A DNA stretch of 64,000 bases from a virus, in IMG/VR virus record IMGVR_UViG_3300031221_000001, positions 1 to 64,000 of that record. One strand, written 5' to 3'. Positions 31,266-38,901 of this stretch are shown here, in pieces (the first letter of the stretch is position 1; each line of letters begins with the position of its first letter). Position numbers and translations under genes: made by a program. Below the pieces are notes generated by a model. The model was not told where the DNA came from and searched no databases. It saw only the letters and a program-made list of their open reading frames with translations.

Positions 31266-31556
31266 ATGAAACCAAATGCAATAGCAAGTCCAGACGTTTT
31301 TCATCAAGCGACAACAGGACAATACGGAATAGTCAAACTTATAACTGATGATGTTAGTGCTGATAAAGTAGATGATTCTAAAGTTAATTTTGCCTTCATT
31401 AAATCTGAAGAAGACAACAGCTCTTTTGCTTGTAAGCTAAGGAGAGATTATGACGATGTGTTTACTTGGAACTTAGACAAAGGCGATGTAATACCTGGTC
31501 CTTTTTATGAAATCACAAAGGTCGTTGGCATCTTGGCTTGCTATCCTACAAAATAA
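31266..31556 (+). CDS. hypothetical protein in the fibre region, 96 aa
   Basis: A soluble protein starting MKPNAIASPDVFHQATTGQY. The N-terminal SPDVFHQATTGQYGIVKL resembles short fibre-associated chaperone or tip proteins, but I cannot place it. It sits between the LRR protein and another fibre-like protein. Confidence 0.5.
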   Translation: MKPNAIASPDVFHQATTGQYGIVKLITDDVSADKVDDSKVNFAFIKSEEDNSSFACKLRRDYDDVFTWNLDKGDVIPGPFYEITKVVGILACYPTK

Positions 31557-31562
31557 ATTATT

Positions 31563-31721
31563 ATGAAATTAGGAATGGGTTTAGGACTACATAAGCACAG
31601 GTTTAGAGGTGTTGGTGGAGATAGAACTCCCCCTAACAAAATGACTATTGAAAGTGTTGAGCTTACTAATGACACAACACCTCCTAATAAGATGACTATT
31701 GAATCTGTAGAATTAACTTAA
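31563..31721 (+). CDS. 52-aa protein with an internal repeat
   Basis: ATG at 31563, TAA at 31719-31721. The protein contains PPNKMTIESVELT twice (about residues 24-36 and 40-52), a 16-residue period that is also visible in the DNA. The N-terminus is MKLGMGLGLHKHRFRG. It looks like a small virion-associated or fibre-linker peptide; the function is unknown. Confidence 0.5.
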   Translation: MKLGMGLGLHKHRFRGVGGDRTPPNKMTIESVELTNDTTPPNKMTIESVELT

Positions 31722-31732
31722 AAATAAATAAT

Positions 31733-32755
31733 ATGGTATTAAAAATAATAGCAAATTTAAACGGAGGTGACTTAGTTACTCTTGATAATGAACTAACATA
31801 TAAAATATATGGTTCTGCTGATAACTATGCTTCACCAATAGCTACTTTAGGTAGTGCTATTAATGATAGTAAAGTAAGCGTTGCAAATGGAATTGTAACT
31901 ATTGATAATGTTAACGTAGGAACTGAAGATGTTTTTAAAATATCTTCTGTTGATGAGGCTGGAAATGAAGCTGAATTAAGTGATGCGATTTATAATATTG
32001 ACCCACAAGCACAGGCACAAATAACACGTATTCAAAACGCTGGTGGTACTATTGAAGATGCTAATATAATTGATGCAGACATTAAATTTCTGAAATCAAT
32101 AGGATTATTTGCAAATTTAAAATATGCAGTAGACCCTCGTGCTGGTATTATACAAAGAGTAGATGGTTCTGATATTTTTGCATCTAAGATATTTGATTAC
32201 AGTGGTAGTGATGCAGATACAGCAAATGCTACAGGTTCAGAACAACCAAAAAAAGGTGTTCTAAACGGTGTTACTTCATTAGATTTTGATGGAGTAAACG
32301 ACAGGCTTACAAATACAAATACCGTTAGTTTCCTTGCAGGTGAAGAAATGTTTTCTGTTGCTGTTTATGCACAGGATTTTGATAGTTCAGAAAAATACGG
32401 TTCTATAATAGACAAATTCAGCCTAAATGAGAGTGGAAAAGAATTTGCAAAATCAAGAGATGATATAGGAATTTTCGGAAATAGAATACCATACACTCCT
32501 TATCAAAACGTACAAATAATAGCTAGTGGTACAGTTGACACAAATAATTTGTCAACAGGTTTTATTAATGGTTCTCAAATCGGACAAAAAACTGAAGTAG
32601 CTAATGCTGTAGGTAAAAGATTAGGAGTTAATAGAAATGACTCATTTTATGCAAAAGCAAAATTTCAAAAGAATTGGGATTTTAACAAACTTCCTACAGA
32701 ATCACAGGCTGCTGCAATTAATACTTATTTAACCAATCAATTTAATATTTCTTAA
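31733..32755 (+). CDS. fibre-like protein with a LamG/concanavalin-like domain, 340 aa
   Basis: The N-terminal 90 residues resemble a fibronectin/Ig-like module (NVGTEDVFKISSVDEAGNEA). The C-terminal 200 residues (GVTSLDFDGVNDRLTNTNTV, FSVAVYAQDF, LGVNRNDSFYAKAKFQKNWD) look like a LamG/concanavalin A-like sandwich, common in carbohydrate-binding phage proteins. It is probably a receptor-binding or adhesin protein. It shares the host-like codon use of the surrounding 29.8-33.7 kb block. Confidence 0.65.
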   Translation: MVLKIIANLNGGDLVTLDNELTYKIYGSADNYASPIATLGSAINDSKVSVANGIVTIDNVNVGTEDVFKISSVDEAGNEAELSDAIYNIDPQAQAQITRIQNAGGTIEDANIIDADIKFLKSIGLFANLKYAVDPRAGIIQRVDGSDIFASKIFDYSGSDADTANATGSEQPKKGVLNGVTSLDFDGVNDRLTNTNTVSFLAGEEMFSVAVYAQDFDSSEKYGSIIDKFSLNESGKEFAKSRDDIGIFGNRIPYTPYQNVQIIASGTVDTNNLSTGFINGSQIGQKTEVANAVGKRLGVNRNDSFYAKAKFQKNWDFNKLPTESQAAAINTYLTNQFNIS

Positions 32756-32757
32756 TT

Positions 32758-32961
32758 ATGTATTATAAAGGAACTAAATCGCAATGTGAAGATTATAACT
32801 TAGAGGTTTATAATGGCACAGAAAGCATGAAGCAAGACCCCTTTACAACCTCTTACGCTTCAATTCAAGAAATAGAAGGACAGTTTTATATTTTGAAGCA
32901 TAAAGATTTTGAAAGTAATATGGATGAAGTTAGTCAAGTCCCAAAAAAAACAGAAATATGA
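32758..32961 (+). CDS. small hypothetical protein, 67 aa
   Basis: A soluble protein beginning MYYKGTKSQCEDYNLEVYNG. Similar short sequences of this kind often accompany Bacteroidota fibre genes, but no function is known. It overlaps the next membrane gene by four bases. Confidence 0.45.
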   Translation: MYYKGTKSQCEDYNLEVYNGTESMKQDPFTTSYASIQEIEGQFYILKHKDFESNMDEVSQVPKKTEI

Positions 32962-33236
32962 AAAAATTTAAAGATTACCTAAAAAGAACACGCCACCACC
33001 TTCACGCTATTGTAGGCATAGCGGGCGGATTCCTAGCCTCTTTGTCACTTTCATGGGTTTGGCTAGGTTTTAGGAATTTAGAGGCTTTAGACAAGGCTAT
33101 GTGGTTTCTCGCACCAGCTTTTATTATAGGTTTGATTTGGGAATGGAAACAGGGAAAAATTAATAAGTGGGATATTTTTGTGAGTGGTATAGCGATTTCT
33201 ACAGGAGTATATTTAGGGGGAATTGTATTTAACTGA
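32958..33236 (+). CDS. small membrane protein, candidate holin, first of a related pair
   Basis: A basic N-terminus (MKKFKDYLKRTRHHLHAIVG) is followed by hydrophobic helices at about 17-40, 48-62 and 70-90. The HLHAIVG stretch resembles HLHIIVG in the next protein, so the two are probably paralogues. Size and topology would suit a holin or antiholin, but this is not proven and no endolysin lies beside it. Confidence 0.5.
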   Translation: MKKFKDYLKRTRHHLHAIVGIAGGFLASLSLSWVWLGFRNLEALDKAMWFLAPAFIIGLIWEWKQGKINKWDIFVSGIAISTGVYLGGIVFN

Positions 33237-33273
33237 ATTGTAAAACATTTATTACAATAAATAAATATAAATT

Positions 33274-33615
33274 ATGAAGTTTTTTGACAAGATTATTAAA
33301 GAGAGATGGCACTTACACATTATTGTAGGGGAAGGTTTTGGATTTCTTCTATTTGTAGCATTTAGTTTGTTAGGATTTTATGATTCTACGAGATGGTGGG
33401 AAGAGATGGTTATTCAATTAGTTTTTGGAACTGTGTTTGGCTTGGCTTTTGAAATTATCCAGGACCACACTTCGGCGGTTTATTACAAGAAACTGGAGAT
33501 ACTCTACAAATTACAAATTTTCTCAAGAAATAAAATCGTAGAGAGCAAAGCAGATGCTTTCGCCACAGGCATTGGTTTTGCGGTCATTATTCCACTTATT
33601 TACATTTTTATTTAA
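33274..33615 (+). CDS. small membrane protein, second of a related pair
   Basis: 113 aa with hydrophobic segments at about 14-36, 45-62 and 95-113. HLHIIVGEGFGFLL matches the corresponding part of the upstream protein. An extra central basic loop (YYKKLEILYKLQIFSRNK) distinguishes it. The pair may be a holin with its regulator, or a pair that alters the host envelope. Confidence 0.5.
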   Translation: MKFFDKIIKERWHLHIIVGEGFGFLLFVAFSLLGFYDSTRWWEEMVIQLVFGTVFGLAFEIIQDHTSAVYYKKLEILYKLQIFSRNKIVESKADAFATGIGFAVIIPLIYIFI

Positions 33616-33673
33616 TTTTATGAGTATATTGCTACATAAGAGTCGTAATGAAGGCGAAAGTCACTAATATAAA

Positions 33674-33708
33674 CACTACATAGCCATTCGTCGGTAGGCA
33701 ATGTAGTG
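33674..33708 (+). ncRNA. hairpin in the 33,615-33,745 gap
   Basis: CACTACAT (33674-33681) pairs with ATGTAGTG (33701-33708), with an inner GCC/GGC pair. GTCG in the loop could pair with CGAC at 33721-33724 to make a pseudoknot. No T-run follows, so it is unlikely to be a terminator. The rest of the gap shows nothing clear. Confidence 0.35.
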
Positions 33709-33744
33709 TAAATGTATAATCGACAAAACCAAAATTAAAATCAA

Positions 33745-34143
33745 ATGAGTAAAGAAGACAGTAAAAAAGTAGAAGTAGAGATCAAGAATCTCTCAGAAGT
33801 GGAATTGAATGCGCACGAGTCAGGAAGAATTATCGTAACAGAGACTGAAGACGGTCAGGTAACGATTTCAGCAAAGACTAAAGGAGCGGTGAATGTAACG
33901 TATTTAGTTGGATTACTGGAGGTAGCTAAAAACGACATCCTCAATCGTCAAGAAGGAGACGAACATCAGCAAGAGACTGTTGATGTCGTTCTTGAAGAAA
34001 TCGACTTTGAGATGGATGTCCAAGGACAACTAAAATCTCAAGGAAAGAAAGTAGGAGACACAATTCAGATGCCAGAGCAAATCGCTGAACTTAGGAACAC
34101 AGCCAAATTACAGTTTGAAAAAAGTAAGAAGGTTAACAAATAG
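33745..34143 (+). CDS. hypothetical acidic protein, 132 aa
   Basis: A highly charged protein with a beta-rich first half (SGRIIVTETEDGQVTISAKT) and a helical C-terminus. No family was recognised. A terminator follows directly, so it ends the adhesion-region transcript. Its codon use is back to the phage core pattern. Confidence 0.5.
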   Translation: MSKEDSKKVEVEIKNLSEVELNAHESGRIIVTETEDGQVTISAKTKGAVNVTYLVGLLEVAKNDILNRQEGDEHQQETVDVVLEEIDFEMDVQGQLKSQGKKVGDTIQMPEQIAELRNTAKLQFEKSKKVNK

Positions 34144-34162
34144 TAAAATCACGACAACAATT

Positions 34163-34197
34163 AAAAGTCCTACAGATTAACGTTTGTAGGACTTTTT
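34163..34197 (+). terminator. intrinsic terminator before the head module
   Basis: AAAAGTCCTACA (34163-34174) pairs perfectly with TGTAGGACTTTT (34185-34196) across a ten-base loop, and Ts follow. The twelve-base stem separates the adhesion region from the head region. Confidence 0.9.
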
Positions 34198-34198
34198 G

Positions 34199-34229
34199 TT
34201 GCATTAAACATATTGTTTAGTTATCTTTA
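34199..34229 (+). promoter_or_regulatory. dyad-type phage promoter P9
   Basis: TTGC at 34199, AAACATA at 34206-34212 (one mismatch), nine bases, TATCTTTA at 34222-34229. It begins right at the end of the terminator and starts the head-module transcript. Confidence 0.75.
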
Positions 34230-34250
34230 GTAAATATTAAATCTAATGAT

Positions 34251-34682
34251 ATGGACAATAAGTATCGAGTACTAAAGGCATTGCAGAAGATAGAGCAATT
34301 ACCACAAGACATACCTTCAGAAAAAGGATTGTCACAGATATTCAAAGATCACGACTGTAAAAATTATGTGCGCTTAGCTAAGTATCTGGTGAACAATAAA
34401 TATCTTGAAAGAAAAGGATCTCCTAAAACTAAATACGTTTACACTTGGAGATGTAGTCACAGACCGAACATAAAGATGGTTGAGTTAATAATCAAAGGAG
34501 TTAGTAAAGTCAATAAAATCCAGAATCGACAGTACAATAAGTCGTCCAGAGCAAGTAGGCACCTATCGCCTAGCCAAGATTTTAGAATACAGATAGACCA
34601 ACAAATCGATAAAGTTCAAAAAGAAATTGACGAAAGAAGATTAATTTTACAGGCATTAAATACATTAAGATCAGAACTATGA
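34251..34682 (+). CDS. hypothetical protein with winged-helix-like start, 143 aa
   Basis: Residues 1-65 (YRVLKALQKIEQLP, GLSQIFKDHDCKNYVRLAKY, LVNNKYLERKGSPKTKYVYT) look like a winged helix. A basic linker and a C-terminal coiled coil (IDKVQKEIDERRLILQALN) follow. It is probably DNA-binding. As the first gene of the head operon it could be a regulator or a small packaging protein; this is not resolved. Confidence 0.55.
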   Translation: MDNKYRVLKALQKIEQLPQDIPSEKGLSQIFKDHDCKNYVRLAKYLVNNKYLERKGSPKTKYVYTWRCSHRPNIKMVELIIKGVSKVNKIQNRQYNKSSRASRHLSPSQDFRIQIDQQIDKVQKEIDERRLILQALNTLRSEL

Positions 34683-34990
34683 GAGAGCTAGAAAAACACA
34701 ACCCTGACAGTCACAAACAGATCAAGCAGGCAGAAATTAAGAAACAGCACAACCTACTAGGGTCATTCAAAAAAATTAGAGGACTAACACTGTTTCAAAT
34801 GGATGTTACTACAGGAAAGATCTCCAAAGCAAAATTTGAACAACGGACCGTAGAATATGTTGGACAAAAAAAGCGAAACAAACTGATAGCAGAAGAGAAC
34901 TGTCTGTATGTTCAAGCGTTGAATTTTAAGAACGCTAAAAAGAAGTTTACTAAGAAAGTTAAACAGCTAATAGCACAAAAACATGACTAA
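34679..34990 (+). CDS. small basic hypothetical protein, 103 aa
   Basis: Very lysine-rich and helical at both ends with a short beta centre (GLTLFQMDVTTGKISKAKFE). It overlaps both neighbours (4 and 8 bases). A nucleic-acid-binding role is plausible from charge only. Confidence 0.45.
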   Translation: MRELEKHNPDSHKQIKQAEIKKQHNLLGSFKKIRGLTLFQMDVTTGKISKAKFEQRTVEYVGQKKRNKLIAEENCLYVQALNFKNAKKKFTKKVKQLIAQKHD

Positions 34991-35369
34991 ATTACACGCA
35001 ATCGCCTTTGATCGGTATAAGAGTGAGCAGACTACTGAAGGAGTGATTTATAACATAGTGGATCAAGAGCACAACGTAATTGTCCAGTACTTTGTGTCGC
35101 ATAAAGAATACACACTCCACGACATGTATATAGAGAATCAATCTAGAGCACCAAGTAGTATGAAAAGAGCCTTGCAAAATTATCTCGATGATAGGTACGG
35201 TAAAGATTTGTGGAAGATCAAAACAGTATTTACAGGAATGATGGTCAAGAGGAGTCAGAGGTTGAGGCAAATAACGTTCAATCGAGATTCGATAAGGCTA
35301 GTGTACAACATGACAGACAAGCAAGTAGAGACAGGTAAGGCGAATCAAAACTCACAAAACGGTTTTTAG
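34983..35369 (+). CDS. hypothetical protein, 128 aa
   Basis: A basic alpha/beta protein (VIYNIVDQEHNVIVQYFVSH) with a helical C-terminus. No family was recognised. It overlaps the previous gene by eight bases, part of a tightly packed run leading to the portal. Confidence 0.45.
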   Translation: MTKLHAIAFDRYKSEQTTEGVIYNIVDQEHNVIVQYFVSHKEYTLHDMYIENQSRAPSSMKRALQNYLDDRYGKDLWKIKTVFTGMMVKRSQRLRQITFNRDSIRLVYNMTDKQVETGKANQNSQNGF

Positions 35370-35416
35370 TTAACGATTAATTGGTGAGCTTTAGAAAAAT
35401 TATACACAACAATCTC

Positions 35417-35959
35417 ATGGAAGACATTTCACAACACATAAAGGATAGACAGAACTTAATTAGAAACAACATTGGAGATAGTATTTCTAAAGGATCCTTT
35501 TCAGACGAATTTAGATATAACAGTAATGCAATTCCAATATCTAAGACAGGGAAAGAAATCAAAGTCAAGCTAGAAGACGTTAAGCGAGGTTCAATAAATC
35601 GTTGCAACGATTTAGCGAATGAAATGAAAGATCTATTAGCCAAGTGCTCAACTGTGCCAACAGAAGAACCTTCTACATACGAGTTTCAAAAAATGAAAAG
35701 CAAGTTCGATGTCATCCCTAAAATGTTTTCATTCAAACACGAAGAGATGAATGTGTCAGAAGGATCAATGGATCAGCCAAAACAAATGTCTTCTGAAGAA
35801 AAGGCTCAAAGAGAGTGCTGTCACATGTACAACGAAAAGGTATACAGCTACATTAATGCAAAAATTGATGCCTATGTAATTGATATAATGATTGACGGAC
35901 TTAAAGATAGTCGCAACTACGACTTAACAATAACACAAGCAACTCATTTAGGATTTTAA
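35417..35959 (+). CDS. hypothetical protein upstream of the portal, 180 aa
   Basis: The start is taken at the ATG at 35417, since upstream in-frame starts are TTG/GTG in AT-rich spacer. The protein is helical with a short Cys pair (RECCHMYNEKVYSYINAKID). No family was recognised. Its location suggests a virion or packaging role. Confidence 0.5.
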   Translation: MEDISQHIKDRQNLIRNNIGDSISKGSFSDEFRYNSNAIPISKTGKEIKVKLEDVKRGSINRCNDLANEMKDLLAKCSTVPTEEPSTYEFQKMKSKFDVIPKMFSFKHEEMNVSEGSMDQPKQMSSEEKAQRECCHMYNEKVYSYINAKIDAYVIDIMIDGLKDSRNYDLTITQATHLGF

Positions 35960-35961
35960 TT

Positions 35962-36267
35962 ATGGAGCACAAGATAAGAGAACATGCACAAGCAAAAGAA
36001 AACAACATTCACAGTCTATTGAAGAAGTCAATAGATCAATCAATGACTGAGCAGGAATTTACTGAAAAGTACGGATCAGGATATGAAGTATTTGCAAAAT
36101 CTGACATTGCACAATTTGTACACGATGCAGTAGATACAGAAGACATGTCTTTCGAAGATGCCGTGACTGAAGTTAAGACCTTAAATCCTGTATTGATCAA
36201 AGCAAACGGAATCGATGAACTTTCTACTCGATATGTTAGAAAAATTGAAGAAGAGAACCAACAATAA
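35962..36267 (+). CDS. small acidic hypothetical protein, 101 aa
   Basis: A helical, acidic protein (EQEFTEKYGSGYEVFAKSDI). It lies between the 180-aa protein and the portal with two- and ten-base gaps. It may be a head assembly factor, judged only from position. Confidence 0.45.
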   Translation: MEHKIREHAQAKENNIHSLLKKSIDQSMTEQEFTEKYGSGYEVFAKSDIAQFVHDAVDTEDMSFEDAVTEVKTLNPVLIKANGIDELSTRYVRKIEEENQQ

Positions 36268-36277
36268 ACGAAGCTAA

Positions 36278-38002
36278 ATGGAGTTTAATTACGTCTCTAC
36301 GTCAACGCTAGGGGACTCAGATGATTCTAAAAAAGAATCTATTAACGAGAACCAACTAGGCGATCAGCTAGATGCAATAAAAAAGTCACGCCATCAAATG
36401 GCAATAGATGAAGGTAGGGTGCTTGAAAGAGCATTCCAATCGTCAGATCCAGACATATTGCTCAAAGCAAACAGTCATTGGGAGGACGTTCAGCAACGAG
36501 AGGGGAGTGGTACGAAATCTGACTTAGTAGACCCTAACGCATGGACCGATTCTGTAGGGTATAAAAGTAAGGCAGTCTCAATGTCTTACGGAATGCTTAG
36601 AAAAATGGCAATAACGCCAGTAATTAAAGCAATTATAAGTACAAGACAGACTCAAGTATCTGCGTTCTCATCTCCTCAAAAAAATAAGTACGAAACGGGA
36701 TTTGTTGTAAGGAAAAAGAAAGAGTTTTATACTGAAGAAGAGCCCAAAGTTTCTAATTCAGACAAGCAAACAATAAAAAAGATCACTCAATTCATAATTA
36801 GTGGTGGAGAAAAATCTAACGCATGGCACGGAGACAGTTTTGATAGCTTTTTGAAGAAAGTTACCGCAGATTCGTTGACAATCGATCAGGGATGCTTTGA
36901 AGTTGTAAGAAACAGAAAGGGAATTCCAACAGAATACTTAGCAGTCGATGGAGCTACCTTTAGAATAGCTGATAGCTATGACGACGACAAGTATAGTGAA
37001 GGATCTTCTACTAAAAGAGAAAAGATTAGAGGATATTACCCTTCATACGTTCAAGTAATTGATGGGATAATCAAAAACGAATACTATCCGTGGGAACTGT
37101 GCTTCGGAATACGAAACACTACGACTGACATATATGCTAATGGCTACGGGAAAAGTGAAGTCGAGGAGCTAGTAAGCATAATCACATGGATGTTGTACGC
37201 AGATTCTTATAATGGTAAATTCTTTTCGCAAGGATCAAGTCCTAAAGGAATGATTAAAGTGTCTAAAGGAATGAACCGTAACAGACTTGCAGAATTTCGT
37301 CAACAATGGATATCAATGGTTGCTGGAGTACAGAATGCATGGAAAATGCCAATCATTGAAGCAGAAAAAATGGACTATATCGACTTGCAAAAAAGCAACA
37401 CAGACATGCAATTTGCTCAATGGCAAGAATATTTGATTAAAATTGCATGTGCGATATTCAAAATTGCTCCAGAAGAGGTAGGATTTAATTTAGGGAATGC
37501 ATCTGGAGGCGGAGCAATGTTTGAAGGTAACGGAGAGGCTAAGATTAAATACTCTAGAGACAAAGGATTGAAGCCATTGCTCAAATCGATTGAATTCTGG
37601 ATCAACAAATGGATCGTCAATGCAATCGATGAAGATTTTGAATTTAAGTTCGTTGGATTAGAGGTTGATACTGAAGAAGCTGAAGTGGAGTTGGATATCA
37701 AAAAAGTAGGCAGCTTTATGGGATTCAAAGAAGCTCGAAGAAAACACAACCTTCCAGAAGAGCTTGAAGAGGGAGACTTTACACTAAACCCACAATACAT
37801 TCAAATGATTCAGTCAAGAGAAATGAAGGGAGAGCAAGAAGAAAACGGTCAAGCTGTTGAAGAAGAATTTGAAGAAGACTCATTGTGGGACAATTTAGAG
37901 ACCGATGATGAAGTGATCAAATCAATGTTTACGTCAGAACAGTTATCAGGACATCAAAACAATCCTATGATGGCAGATGCATTTAAAATGTTAATGGAAT
38001 AG
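36278..38002 (+). CDS. portal protein
   Basis: 574 aa. Landmarks of tailed-phage portals include YGMLRKMAITPVIKAIISTR near residue 105, the wing region with DSLTIDQGCFEVVRN, YGKSEVEELVSIITWM (about 290), SSPKGMIKVSKGMNRNRL (about 320) and FAQWQEYLIKIACAIFKIAP near 380. The C-terminus is acidic. It forms the dodecameric DNA entry vertex. No terminase large subunit gene lies beside it, which is unusual; it must be outside the window. Confidence 0.88.
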   Translation: MEFNYVSTSTLGDSDDSKKESINENQLGDQLDAIKKSRHQMAIDEGRVLERAFQSSDPDILLKANSHWEDVQQREGSGTKSDLVDPNAWTDSVGYKSKAVSMSYGMLRKMAITPVIKAIISTRQTQVSAFSSPQKNKYETGFVVRKKKEFYTEEEPKVSNSDKQTIKKITQFIISGGEKSNAWHGDSFDSFLKKVTADSLTIDQGCFEVVRNRKGIPTEYLAVDGATFRIADSYDDDKYSEGSSTKREKIRGYYPSYVQVIDGIIKNEYYPWELCFGIRNTTTDIYANGYGKSEVEELVSIITWMLYADSYNGKFFSQGSSPKGMIKVSKGMNRNRLAEFRQQWISMVAGVQNAWKMPIIEAEKMDYIDLQKSNTDMQFAQWQEYLIKIACAIFKIAPEEVGFNLGNASGGGAMFEGNGEAKIKYSRDKGLKPLLKSIEFWINKWIVNAIDEDFEFKFVGLEVDTEEAEVELDIKKVGSFMGFKEARRKHNLPEELEEGDFTLNPQYIQMIQSREMKGEQEENGQAVEEEFEEDSLWDNLETDDEVIKSMFTSEQLSGHQNNPMMADAFKMLME

Positions 38003-38006
38003 CGCA

Positions 38007-38735
38007 ATGAAATCAATCAAAGATTACATACTAATTTTTATAATTGCAATGCTGGCAATCTTCTCTGGATATCAGTGGTGGAGAGCTAGTCAGGCTGATG
38101 ACGTAATCAAAGATTACAAAAGGTACGTGATAGAACGCGACACCTTAATTGAAGTGTCTAAAGGACAGTACAAAAAGATAGTCGACGATACCAAGTCAAT
38201 TAAAGAGTTAAATCAAACACTGAAAAATAGGAATGAGGAATTGTTTGAGGTGATAGAAGAACAGAATAAGGACATAGTTTCGCTAATTGAAATAACTCAA
38301 TCATTCAAGTCGAAAACCGATACAGTCTATGTTGAAAGCGACAACTCTTTTGTAGACTATTATCCGTCAAAACAAGATCCGTTTGTACAGTACACCAGTA
38401 GATACGTTTCCAGTAATAAAAGAATCGGTGAATGGTCTCTTTCAGATATAAACATAGACTTAGTGATTAGCGAAAAGATGCCAGGACTATTTGAGGCAGA
38501 TCTTAAAGGACCCTCTTTCTTAAAAATAAGCTCGCTGCAAGTAGAATCGTTGCCATTAGAAAACGTCAATCCAGATAATTTCGGATGGCTGTTGGGAGGA
38601 TCGTTGGATTACAATTGGACAGATCAGTCCCCAGCAGTAGATTTGTATGGAGGAGTGCGTGTTAAGAAAACTAACATATTTCTTAAAGCAGGAACTGACG
38701 CAACTTTAGGAGTAGGACTAATTAAAGAGTTTTAA
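38007..38735 (+). CDS. membrane-anchored coiled-coil protein, candidate spanin
   Basis: An N-terminal membrane helix (ILIFIIAMLAIFSGYQWW) is followed by a periplasmic-type coiled coil (residues 45-110). The C-terminal beta-rich part (FGWLLGGSLDYNW, LYGGVRVKKTNIFLKAGTDA) resembles proteins that contact the outer membrane. This build suits a unimolecular spanin or an envelope-spanning Rz-like protein, but its place beside the portal is unusual and the role is inferred. Confidence 0.5.
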   Translation: MKSIKDYILIFIIAMLAIFSGYQWWRASQADDVIKDYKRYVIERDTLIEVSKGQYKKIVDDTKSIKELNQTLKNRNEELFEVIEEQNKDIVSLIEITQSFKSKTDTVYVESDNSFVDYYPSKQDPFVQYTSRYVSSNKRIGEWSLSDINIDLVISEKMPGLFEADLKGPSFLKISSLQVESLPLENVNPDNFGWLLGGSLDYNWTDQSPAVDLYGGVRVKKTNIFLKAGTDATLGVGLIKEF

Positions 38736-38737
38736 CG

Positions 38738-38875
38738 GTGGCTAAGCGATACAAAGACAAGCCTAGATACAAAGCAATCAATGGCTATGAGAAAGAGTTT
38801 AAGAAGCAGTTTTCTAGCGTTTTAAGCCTTGCACTGAAAGACGTCGAAAAGAAAATGTATCAAATGATAAAATAA
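38738..38875 (+). CDS. 45-aa basic peptide, GTG start
   Basis: GTG at 38738, TAA at 38873-38875. The product (AKRYKDKPRYKAINGYEKEF, then KKQFSSVLSLALKDVEKK) is basic and helical. It fills the gap between the spanin-like gene and the 321-aa protein and shows coding-like codon use. The function is unknown. Confidence 0.4.
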   Translation: MAKRYKDKPRYKAINGYEKEFKKQFSSVLSLALKDVEKKMYQMIK

Positions 38876-38901
38876 TTGTACTTTTATAAAAAAATAAATC
38901 G

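Noticed and set aside
34679-36267. The small genes before the portal as terminase subunits
   Set aside because: None shows an ATPase or nuclease motif of a large terminase. A small-subunit role cannot be excluded but has no sequence support.
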